From: Acidobacteriota bacterium
GTDB taxonomy: Bacteria > Acidobacteriota > Terriglobia > Acidiferrales > UBA7541
Direction of reading: 5' to 3'
Assembly: GCA_003224075.1 (NCBI GenBank)
Contig: QHYF01000187.1
Coordinates: forward strand, 4,641 to 11,827
DNA: 7,187 bases
How positions within the stretch are numbered: position 1 is the stretch's first letter; every line of letters starts with the position of its first letter. Positions 1-4,502 of this stretch are shown piece by piece. Below the pieces are notes generated by a model. The model worked only from the letters and a program-made list of their open reading frames with translations, ran no database searches and had not been told where the DNA came from. The translations under genes were made by a program, and so were the position numbers.

Positions 1-28
1 CCAAAGCCAAAGGCTGCGCCCACCCGCC
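1..28. repeat. Right end of a truncated copy (A) of the intergenic inverted-repeat element
   Basis: Positions 9-28 read AAAGGCTGCGCCCACCCGCC. This matches the right terminus of the copy at 584-602 apart from one extra C. The preceding CCAAAGCC resembles the lead-in to the right end of the third copy (1750-1758). Only the right end lies inside the window. It stops 16 nt before the GTG start of the first gene, which is the same placement the other copies have relative to their downstream genes. Confidence 0.6.
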
Positions 29-38
29 AAGGAGGTGA
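29..38 (+). promoter_or_regulatory. Strong Shine-Dalgarno that decides the GTG start at 45
   Basis: AAGGAGGTGA is almost fully complementary to the 16S rRNA 3' end. The GGAGG core (31-35) lies 9 nt before GTG at 45. The nearby ATG at 40 would be stopped after four codons by TGA at 52-54, so GTG 45 is the only well-placed start in this frame. Confidence 0.75.
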
Positions 39-44
39 GATGCA

Positions 45-413
45 GTGTCTGTGAAAGTTCTTCCCGCTAAAGCGGACCGTCCCAGGGTGTCGTGGTGGAT
101 TTTCGTCCTCGCTTGGTTGATCGGAAATCTTGCCCTCATCGCGGGGTACGAAGGAGCGCAAGGATTGCTGGAAGACATGCTCGCTTTGTGCGTCTTTGCA
201 GTTGCGTGTGTTGCGTGGTGGGGGGCGTACAAAATCTCCAACTTTCGTAATCGCGGCGGTTTCATAGTCATCGCGCTGTGGATGTCTAGTCTATTAATCC
301 CGCTTCTCGATTTCCGCCACTACATCAGGGACCCTTTCTTCTGGGGCTCAGCAGCCATGCTGGCGTTTCTCACCGGTGGTGCCGCTCTGGCGAGACCACG
401 CGGGGATTCGTGA
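45..413 (+). CDS. Small four-helix integral membrane protein, function unknown
   Basis: I do not recognise a family. The 122-residue product starts with a short basic N-terminus (K4, K9, R12, R14). Four hydrophobic stretches follow, at about residues 16-34, 45-63, 71-89 and 97-115, and the end is a polar ARPRGDS tail. It is therefore a predicted inner-membrane protein with four helices. Trp is frequent near the helix ends (17, 18, 24, 58, 59, 79, 100), as expected at membrane interfaces. The start is GTG at 45, chosen for the strong ribosome-binding site. The gene stands alone between two repeat copies (ending at 28, beginning at 453), with 39 nt from its stop to the second. No catalytic motif is visible. 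It could be an accessory subunit or an orphan membrane protein. Confidence 0.7.
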   Translation: MSVKVLPAKADRPRVSWWIFVLAWLIGNLALIAGYEGAQGLLEDMLALCVFAVACVAWWGAYKISNFRNRGGFIVIALWMSSLLIPLLDFRHYIRDPFFWGSAAMLAFLTGGAALARPRGDS

Positions 414-452
414 TCCTTGTTTTCTGGATTTCTACTCTCCGTATTTCCGCCG

Positions 453-602
453 GGCGGGTGACGCAGCTTTATGGCGATAGAAACTCCGCTGTGGCCTTCG
501 ATAAGAGCGAAGGCCACCCCAGATAGCTGTCTCTTATCACTGTGCGGTAATATTTTAAAATGGGAACTTCTGCAGTCGCCGTCAAAGGCTGCGCCACCCG
601 CC
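453..602. repeat. Intergenic inverted-repeat element, copy B (about 150 bp)
   Basis: The left end GGCGGGTGACGCAGCTTT (453-470) is the reverse complement of the right end at 584-602, with one mismatch and one extra base, so the element has terminal inverted repeats of about 18-19 bp. Inside are GATAGAAAC (476-484), a perfect hairpin (491-517), CTGTCTCTTATCAC (527-540) and GCGGTAATATT (544-554). All of these recur in the same order in copy C at 1614-1778. No convincing open reading frame is shared. The form suggests a non-autonomous MITE- or REP-like element. No clear target-site duplication was seen. It lies between the membrane-protein gene and the lipoprotein gene. Confidence 0.75.
491..517. 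repeat. Perfect hairpin in copy B, loop ATAAGAG
   Basis: Arms GTGGCCTTCG (491-500) and CGAAGGCCAC (508-517) pair perfectly over 10 bp around the 7-nt loop ATAAGAG (501-507). There is no T-run after it, so it is not a standard rho-independent terminator. The same arms occur in copy C with the loop reversed. G500 plus the loop (GATAAGAG) is also complementary to CTCTTATC at 531-538. Confidence 0.85.
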
Positions 603-669
603 GCTACGAACATATGACAATTTCCATGACTCTCATGTGTGGCTGATGTTCATGATGCGCAGAGATGCT

Positions 670-1584
670 ATGAGGTTTTCATTTTGTATCTTGTCCGCGC
701 TCGTCTATCTCTGTTGCTTGATAGGCTGTTCACCTAGCTTCGACACTGCGCGTCTGCGCCTAGGGCATACGGAGGCCAAGCCAGGCGGGACTGTTTTGGT
801 TTATAAATGGGACCGAATCGAATCATTCGACGTTACGACCAAATCGCTGAGTTCCATCGTCACAGCTAATTCATCTGAAGAAAACCGGTCTCCTGGCATG
901 CCGTCTTTCAGCCCAGACGCTTCGGAGATTACTTTCAAGGAAAAAGCCGAAGGAGGTGGAGATTCGCTTGTTGTCCTCGATCTGAAGAAAGGAACGCGAC
1001 GGTTACTCTTGAAAATGCCTTATCTTGACGGGCCGAGATGGTCACCGGATGGTACTGGAATTGCTTTCGAAGGGCGGTCACAGGCTTCTGGCGACTACAG
1101 CCTATACCTTTACAGCTTGAACGACGGAAAATTGTCAACTGTCATTGAAGGACAATTGAAGGGCGGAGAGATGTTGTTTTCGTGGGCCCCAGACGGGAAA
1201 GGTCTCGTCTATCAAGATGCCTCTAACAACATCTATGTTCTGCGCTTGACCACTCGCGAGCGCAAGAGGATCGATAGCGGATGGTTTCCGACATGCTCGC
1301 CGAATCGAAGATACATCGCATATCGTGCGGATGGATCGGACGACACCGGATATATTATCTATGATCTGCAAACGCGGAAGCGGGAACGAATACTCCGCGA
1401 AAGGTATGTTTATCGCAGTTTGGTTTGGTCTCCGGACAGCCGGTACTTAATCTACGCAGCGGATGGCCGCGGGGATTTCTACGGAGACTTGCTCATTCTC
1501 GACCTGGAATCCAAGAAGGAAACCAGGGTGCTTCGTCTTGAAGAGAGCGTCTATCCAACCGACTGGCGGGTGGTAGGTCCTTAA
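670..1584 (+). CDS. Lipoprotein with TolB/WD40-like (PD40) beta-propeller
   Basis: The predicted product has 304 residues from ATG 670 and is a lipid-anchored envelope protein. It starts MRFSF, has a hydrophobic core, and ends its signal in the lipobox LIGC, placing the lipidated Cys at residue 20. The mature part is built of repeats of the PD40/TolB-propeller type: FSPD near 80, WSPDG at 124, WAPDG at 172, CSPN near 209, and WSPDS at 253. Each is followed by a short beta strand such as GIAFEG or YLIYAAD. Spacing of about 40-45 residues suggests a five- or six-blade propeller. Such propellers usually bind proteins or sugars; the partner here cannot be named, and no enzymatic domain is fused. 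No good ribosome-binding site fixes the start: in-frame ATGs at 637, 646, 652 and 655 are possible, giving up to 315 residues. A copy of the intergenic repeat lies on each side. Confidence 0.8.
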   Translation: MRFSFCILSALVYLCCLIGCSPSFDTARLRLGHTEAKPGGTVLVYKWDRIESFDVTTKSLSSIVTANSSEENRSPGMPSFSPDASEITFKEKAEGGGDSLVVLDLKKGTRRLLLKMPYLDGPRWSPDGTGIAFEGRSQASGDYSLYLYSLNDGKLSTVIEGQLKGGEMLFSWAPDGKGLVYQDASNNIYVLRLTTRERKRIDSGWFPTCSPNRRYIAYRADGSDDTGYIIYDLQTRKRERILRERYVYRSLVWSPDSRYLIYAADGRGDFYGDLLILDLESKKETRVLRLEESVYPTDWRVVGP

Positions 1585-1613
1585 CTGCTCGGCAAGACTC
1601 TTTGCGGTTTCTT

Positions 1614-1778
1614 GGCGGGCGGCGCAGCTTTAAGCCGATAGAAACCTCCTGGGTGGCCTTCGCTCTTATCGAAGGCCACCCCGGATAGCTGTCTCTTATC
1701 ACCGCGCGGTAATATTCTACAGTGGGTACTTCTGCCGTCGCCCTGGAAAGCCAAAGGCAAAAGGATCGTCACCCCGCC
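1614..1778. repeat. Intergenic inverted-repeat element, copy C (about 165 bp)
   Basis: The left end GGCGGGCGGCGCAGCTTT (1614-1631) matches the left end of copy B. The body follows copy B in the same orientation: CGATAGAAAC (1636-1645), hairpin (1651-1681), CTGTCTCTTATCAC (1689-1702), GCGGTAATATT (1706-1716) and ACTTCTGC-GTCGCC (1728-1742). The right end (1760-1778) is degenerate and carries a roughly 15-nt expansion around CCAAAGGCAAAAGG, but still ends CACCCCGCC. It begins 29 nt after the lipoprotein stop and ends 27 nt before the next gene. Confidence 0.75.
1651..1681. repeat. Perfect hairpin in copy C, loop CTCTTAT (inverted relative to copy B)
   Basis: Arms GTGGCCTTCG (1653-1662) and CGAAGGCCAC (1670-1679) enclose the loop CTCTTAT (1663-1669). 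Two further G-C pairs at 1651-1652 and 1680-1681 extend the stem to 12 bp. The 27-nt core is the exact reverse complement of the core at 491-517, although the sequence on both sides keeps the copy B orientation. No T-run follows. Confidence 0.85.
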
Positions 1779-1805
1779 GAATGGTCCGCGAGATGTGGAG
1801 AAGAA

Positions 1806-2246
1806 ATGTTTCAATTGCGGTTCAGGCTCGTAAAAACGTACGTCCAGCTCTTACTGGTAGGCGCACTGCTGCAAATACCTGTGATTGCAAAGTGCATCTC
1901 CCTACGGATGGATTTGAACGGTAACATCGTGGGATCCACGAAGGATCTGACAGTCCTTGTGGAAGTGGCCTCGGCCACTGAGGGCGATTCGGATACAGAA
2001 GTGCGGCAAAAAACTTCGATTGAGGAATCCCGTTTCCAGATGCTTGCCTGGTTCGATACAACATCGAATGTCATCTCGGTGGAAACATGTGATCGGAAGC
2101 CACACCTCGTTATAGTCAAACTCATGCAAGGAGAGCAAGTTCTAGACCGACAGACGCTGACTGTCGAGCGGGACTTTCGTCGGACAAAGTCAGGTGGCTA
2201 TCAGCTAAAGAGGCCTATCACTTTGCGTCGACCAGCAGACAAATAG
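1806..2246 (+). CDS. Small exported or membrane-anchored protein, function unknown
   Basis: I do not recognise a family. The product from ATG 1806 has 146 residues: a basic N-terminus (R5, R7, K10), a hydrophobic segment at about 11-28 that reads as a signal peptide or anchor, then a polar domain with alternating hydrophobic strands (for example TVLVEVA, LVIVKLM and QTLTV) that suggests a mostly beta fold. Two Cys (30 and 95) could form a disulfide outside the cytoplasm. Cys30 follows AK and does not fit a lipobox, so a lipoprotein is unlikely. The frame is open back to GTG 1722, but that would place coding sequence inside the repeat. ATG 1806 has GGAGAAG just upstream (GGAG at 1797-1800, 5 nt spacing) and lies outside the repeat, so I prefer it. 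No operon partner is evident. Confidence 0.6.
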   Translation: MFQLRFRLVKTYVQLLLVGALLQIPVIAKCISLRMDLNGNIVGSTKDLTVLVEVASATEGDSDTEVRQKTSIEESRFQMLAWFDTTSNVISVETCDRKPHLVIVKLMQGEQVLDRQTLTVERDFRRTKSGGYQLKRPITLRRPADK

Positions 2247-2280
2247 CGTGCCGCGTTTGAACCTCCCTTGCAATTCATCG

Positions 2281-2415
2281 TCCTCAGGGAGCTTCAAGTA
2301 CAATCCCTTCGGCAGGCGCATCTACAAGTCCTCCTCCAGCGTCATCAGCATCTACGCCTATGACGGCGACCACCTCAAATCGGAGCAACTGCTTGCTTTA
2401 CATTTGCCTGCGTGA
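2281..2415 (+). pseudogene. Remnant of an Rhs/YD-repeat protein
   Basis: Read from 2290 in frame, the sequence gives SFKYNPFGRRIYKSSSS followed by VISIYAYDGDHL. This resembles the YDPFGRR...YxYDGDxL pattern of the RHS-repeat-associated core domain, found near the end of large Rhs or wall-associated-type proteins. The similarity covers only about 35 residues. No start codon, upstream YD repeats or downstream core is present, and the frame runs into TGA at 2413-2415. This is therefore a fossil fragment, not a working gene. Rhs loci are often rearranged, so the scrap marks an old insertion, deletion or recombination point next to the regulator gene that follows. The identification is by eye from a short motif. 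Confidence 0.6.
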
Positions 2416-2421
2416 AATAAT
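2393..2421 (+). promoter_or_regulatory. Candidate sigma-70 promoter giving a leaderless XRE transcript
   Basis: TTGCTT (2393-2398; 3 of 6 to consensus, with TTG kept) and AATAAT (2416-2421; 5 of 6) are separated by exactly 17 nt. Transcription would begin about 7 nt after the -10 box, at or near the A of ATG 2428. No Shine-Dalgarno precedes that ATG, which agrees with a leaderless message. This is inference from sequence. Confidence 0.4.
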
Positions 2422-2438
2422 CCCCCAATGATTATTGG
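2416..2438. promoter_or_regulatory. Candidate autoregulatory operator over the XRE start
   Basis: Two nested inverted repeats overlap the putative -10 box and the start codon: AATAAT (2416-2421) with ATTATT (2431-2436), and CCAAT (2425-2429) with ATTGG (2434-2438). XRE-family regulators commonly bind short palindromes at their own promoters. The AT-rich arms are short, so chance is possible. Confidence 0.3.
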
Positions 2439-2799
2439 CGACCGTCTTCGCGCACTGCGCGAAGAAAAGAAACTCTCCCAAGGCGACATCGAAAAGCGTT
2501 CGGGCTTGTTTCGCTGTTACATTTCCCGCGTGGAAAATGGTCATACCGTCCCGGCTATTGAAACGCTGGAAAAACTTGCCAGGGCTCTGGAAGTTCCTAT
2601 GTACCAGCTTTTCTATGATGGTGAGGAGCCGCCCAAACTGCCAAATCTTCCCAAGCGCAAGTCGTCTGACGAAATTGCTTGGGGTAGCTCAGGCAAGGAT
2701 GCGCGGTATCTGAGCAAGCTTCGCCGTCTGTTAGCCAAGTCGGCTGAAGAAGATAGGAAGCTCCTTCTGAATCTGGCGCAGAAAATGGCTCGTGGGTAG
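2428..2799 (+). CDS. XRE-family (Cro/CI-type) helix-turn-helix transcriptional regulator
   Basis: The 123-residue cytoplasmic protein is a predicted DNA-binding repressor or activator. Residues about 4-62 form a classic HTH_3 domain: IGDRLRALREEKKLSQ opens helix 1, QGDIEKRSG and CYISRVENG form the helix-turn-helix, and VPAIETLEKLARAL and LEVPMYQLF close it. The C-terminal half (65-123) has a proline-rich linker (EEPPKLPNLPKRK) and a charged helical tail (KLRRLLAKSAEEDRKLLLNLAQKMA), possibly for dimerisation. From memory, short regulators with this layout and the linker plus AWGSSGKDARYL segment are common in Acidobacteriota. There is no ribosome-binding site before ATG 2428; a promoter placed to give a leaderless mRNA lies just upstream. 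The gene is a single unit, with the Rhs remnant before it and a terminator after it. Its target genes are unknown, though autoregulation is plausible. Confidence 0.9.
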   Translation: MIIGDRLRALREEKKLSQGDIEKRSGLFRCYISRVENGHTVPAIETLEKLARALEVPMYQLFYDGEEPPKLPNLPKRKSSDEIAWGSSGKDARYLSKLRRLLAKSAEEDRKLLLNLAQKMARG

Positions 2800-2810
2800 C
2801 GGCACGATTT

Positions 2811-2834
2811 AGCTCCCTGGAACTGGGGGCTTTT
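2811..2834 (+). terminator. Rho-independent terminator of the XRE gene
   Basis: AGCTCCC (2811-2817) pairs with GGGGGCT (2825-2831), with one G-T pair, around a 7-nt loop and runs into TTTT (2831-2834). It begins 11 nt after the TAG stop. The T-run is short but placement is ideal. Confidence 0.6.
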
Positions 2835-3131
2835 GCGGTGCGGGCCAACGCTTATCAATCCTTTCAAGGATGGTACGTGGCCGCCTGGACCATCCTAGAA
2901 TTCTTTCTTGCGTGATGACGCAGGGCAATGAAAGCGGTGGAGGTCTGAGAATTACCTTGACTTCGGTGCCTCGTCCTTCCGCCACCTTCCTGCAATTCAT
3001 TCAAACATTTGCACTTACAACTTTTCCTTGACAGCGACCGTAATCATGTGGTAATATGTTATTTGATTCTGAGCCACCAATCCGGTCATTCTCCCCTTCA
3101 TTCCCGCCATTGCGCTGCACGCGTGTTTTCC
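2835..3131. other. Gene-free stretch with no supported feature
   Basis: No convincing gene is present in either direction. The only sizeable frame (minus strand, 3000 to 2809) overlaps the terminator, has no clear ribosome-binding site and shows no family I can name. A tight palindrome (ATCCTT-TC-AAGGAT, 2858-2871) is present. GCACTTACA at 3011-3019 echoes the hairpin-repeat units further right and may be a degenerate fragment of one. Composition moves towards pyrimidine-rich sequence on the plus strand from about 3090. Confidence 0.4.
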
Positions 3132-3176
3132 TTTACATCCTTTACCTCCTTTGCTTCCTTAACGTCCTCTAAGTCC
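3132..3176. repeat. Nine-nucleotide tandem repeat, five units
   Basis: Five consecutive 9-nt units lie in register: TTTACATCC (3132), TTTACCTCC (3141), TTTGCTTCC (3150), TTAACGTCC (3159) and TCTAAGTCC (3168). The last unit merges into the first unit of the 26-nt repeat array, whose AAGTCCTTTA looks as if it grew from the same TCCTTTA core. Confidence 0.7.
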
Positions 3177-3336
3177 TTTACAATCCGCACTTCCGAGACC
3201 CCCCTCCCGCAAGTCCTTTATAATCCGCACTTACGAGCACCCCTCGGATCTGCGGGAAACAAAGGACTTATAACTCCTTTAGAATCCGCACTTACGAAAA
3301 TTTCTCCTGTAAGTCGTTTAGAATCCGCACTTACAG
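3171..3336. repeat. Array of four 26-nt hairpin-like repeats with irregular spacers
   Basis: Units at 3171-3196, 3211-3236, 3272-3297 and 3311-3336 share the pattern AAGTCCTTTA, one variable base, then AATCCGCACTTACGA. Spacers are 14, 35 and 13 nt. The 35-nt spacer holds an inverted piece, AAAGGACTT (3261-3269). Unit 4 is an 8-bp perfect inverted repeat, CTGTAAGT (3307-3314) with ACTTACAG (3329-3336). The other units keep only part of that dyad. The array lies downstream of the minus-strand outer-membrane barrel gene and downstream of the plus-strand XRE gene. Repeats are too degenerate and spacers too short and uneven for CRISPR; a REP-like palindromic family is the closest description. Confidence 0.75.
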
Positions 3337-3369
3337 AAAGGTGGGGGTGGGGGCCCTGCTGCCCTCTCC

Positions 3370-3397
3370 GTAGCTCGCCACTCACCACTCGTCACTC
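3370..3397. repeat. Seven-nucleotide tandem repeat, four units
   Basis: GTAGCTC (3370), GCCACTC (3377), ACCACTC (3384) and GTCACTC (3391) form four consecutive heptamers. On the minus strand they read GAGTGAC, GAGTGGT, GAGTGGC and GAGCTAC. They begin 34 nt past the stop of the barrel gene, in its presumed 3' untranslated region. Confidence 0.5.
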
Positions 3398-3431
3398 GTC
3401 TGACGTCCTTGGCTTCCATCCGGGCGCAATT

Positions 3432-4502
3432 TCAGAACACCCTTCCCAACTGGAAGAACCACTGGCGGTGGCCGGAATCCCCAACGCTGCCGCCGATGAA
3501 GAACGGGCCCACGACCGTCTCGGCAAGAAAGCCCGCGGCCACATCGTTCGGGAAAGCGCTCCTGTTGGTCACGCCATACATCTTGCCAAATTCATACGCC
3601 CCGACCGCGTACACCTTTTTGCCGACAAAGGGTGGCAGCGTGAGCAGGTCATGGAGAAAGCCCCCTCTGAACAAGTAATACTGGTTCCCGTGAAACTCAT
3701 TTTGGCCATAGGCGCCGAGACGCACCGGCCCGCCCAGGAAGAACTGAGGAATTCCCGTGTTCGTCGAGCCAAACGTGCTGCCACCTTCGCTCTCCACGAA
3801 AATGGACGCGGGCCGCGCAATCGGTTGGAAATACCCCAGCTTCAAATCCATGGAAGGGAAGCCGCCAACGGCTCCCGGGCTTTGGTCGAACCACCGGAAA
3901 TTCGTCTCCGCGCTAAAACCACGCCGCGGAATCACGGGATCATCGGTGTGATCCAGCAGGTAATGCAGCCGGCTCTGCCCCACGCGACCTTCTACCGAAG
4001 GAATTTGCGATGTTCCCAGACGGAGCTTTGTATTGAGCGAACCGACTTGGTATCCCACTCGCAATTCACTGAAGCGCCCGAAGCTCAGTCCCAGGTCGCC
4101 CCCGATGTTGATGCGATAGATGCGGTAATCCGCCAGCGGGTCCGTCTTTGCGTAGATCTGAAACGTCGTATCGCTGGCATCGGCATGTGGCGCAAAGAAC
4201 CACCGGCTCTCTGCCTGGAACGGCCGGTACAATTCGGTCTGAATCCCGTAGGTGTTCCCCAGCAGCAAATCGGTGCGCCATTCCGATCGGAAGCCGGCCA
4301 CGTCCATGAACGTAAAACGCGTGCCCGTGGTGAAATCCACGTTGCCGCTCTGCGACCCGTCCACTTCAAAGGCCATCTGAACCATGGGCGGCGCGTCGTT
4401 TTTCTCGACCACCTGCACGAGCAGCCCCGGCCGCGCGCCTTCTTCGGCAAAGCGGTAGCCGGCCGCGTTATAGCGGCCTACTCCGGTCACCCGCGTCAGC
4501 AC
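3432..4502 (-). CDS. Outer-membrane beta-barrel (BamA/TamA-like) half of a split type Vd autotransporter
   Basis: This frame encodes about 356 residues and is the C-terminal part of the patatin gene, displaced by a one-base frameshift near 4534. It opens with POTRA-like sequence (VLTRVTGVGRYNAAGYRF) and continues with many alternating-residue strands typical of a barrel. Two BamA-superfamily-like segments are visible: DPVIPRRGFSAETNFRWF, and the loop region FFLGGPVRLGAYGQNEF. It ends WFFQLGRVF, with the terminal Phe and aromatic alternation recognised by the BAM insertion machinery. In intact relatives (PlpD of Pseudomonas, FplA of Fusobacterium) this barrel anchors a surface-facing patatin lipase. 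The GTG at 4502 overlaps the upstream stop but has no ribosome-binding site. Homologous-looking residues (GRPLDTPKLDQ) lie before it in the same frame up to about 4535, so it is not an independent start. Without a signal peptide this part cannot be exported alone. Confidence 0.85.
   Translation of the reverse strand: MLTRVTGVGRYNAAGYRFAEEGARPGLLVQVVEKNDAPPMVQMAFEVDGSQSGNVDFTTGTRFTFMDVAGFRSEWRTDLLLGNTYGIQTELYRPFQAESRWFFAPHADASDTTFQIYAKTDPLADYRIYRINIGGDLGLSFGRFSELRVGYQVGSLNTKLRLGTSQIPSVEGRVGQSRLHYLLDHTDDPVIPRRGFSAETNFRWFDQSPGAVGGFPSMDLKLGYFQPIARPASIFVESEGGSTFGSTNTGIPQFFLGGPVRLGAYGQNEFHGNQYYLFRGGFLHDLLTLPPFVGKKVYAVGAYEFGKMYGVTNRSAFPNDVAAGFLAETVVGPFFIGGSVGDSGHRQWFFQLGRVF

Noticed and set aside
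491..517. Repeat hairpins as rho-independent terminators of the upstream genes
   Set aside because: The stems are strong but neither copy is followed by a T-run on either strand.
527..540. Tn5/IS50 end or sequencing-adapter remnant (CTGTCTCTTAT also at 1689)
   Set aside because: The first 11 nt match the mosaic end, but the next bases lack the A that follows in it. The segment is embedded identically in both repeat copies, far from sequence ends and without any transposase.
320..613. Minus-strand frames across repeats B and C sharing DKRQLSGVAF
   Set aside because: The similarity comes from the repeat itself. The frames diverge after the hairpin through indels, overlap real genes and lack ribosome-binding sites.
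453..1778. Integron attC sites separating gene cassettes
   Set aside because: The layout is similar, but the element ends are GGCGGGTG and CACCCGCC, not the RYYYAAC and GTTRRRY core sites, and no integrase is visible.
2269..3000. Direct repeat TGCAATTCAT flanking the Rhs remnant and XRE gene, as a possible insertion boundary
   Set aside because: A 10-nt exact pair is expected many times by chance in 7 kb, and the surrounding similarity is only partial.
2809..3000. Minus-strand frame beginning GRGTEVKVIL after a short lead, reminiscent of a histidine-kinase C-terminal strand
   Set aside because: The resemblance covers about 10 residues only, the rest matches nothing I know, and the frame overlaps the XRE terminator.
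3171..3336. CRISPR array
   Set aside because: The four repeats differ from each other, spacers are 13-35 nt and uneven, one spacer holds an inverted repeat piece, and no cas-like gene is nearby.
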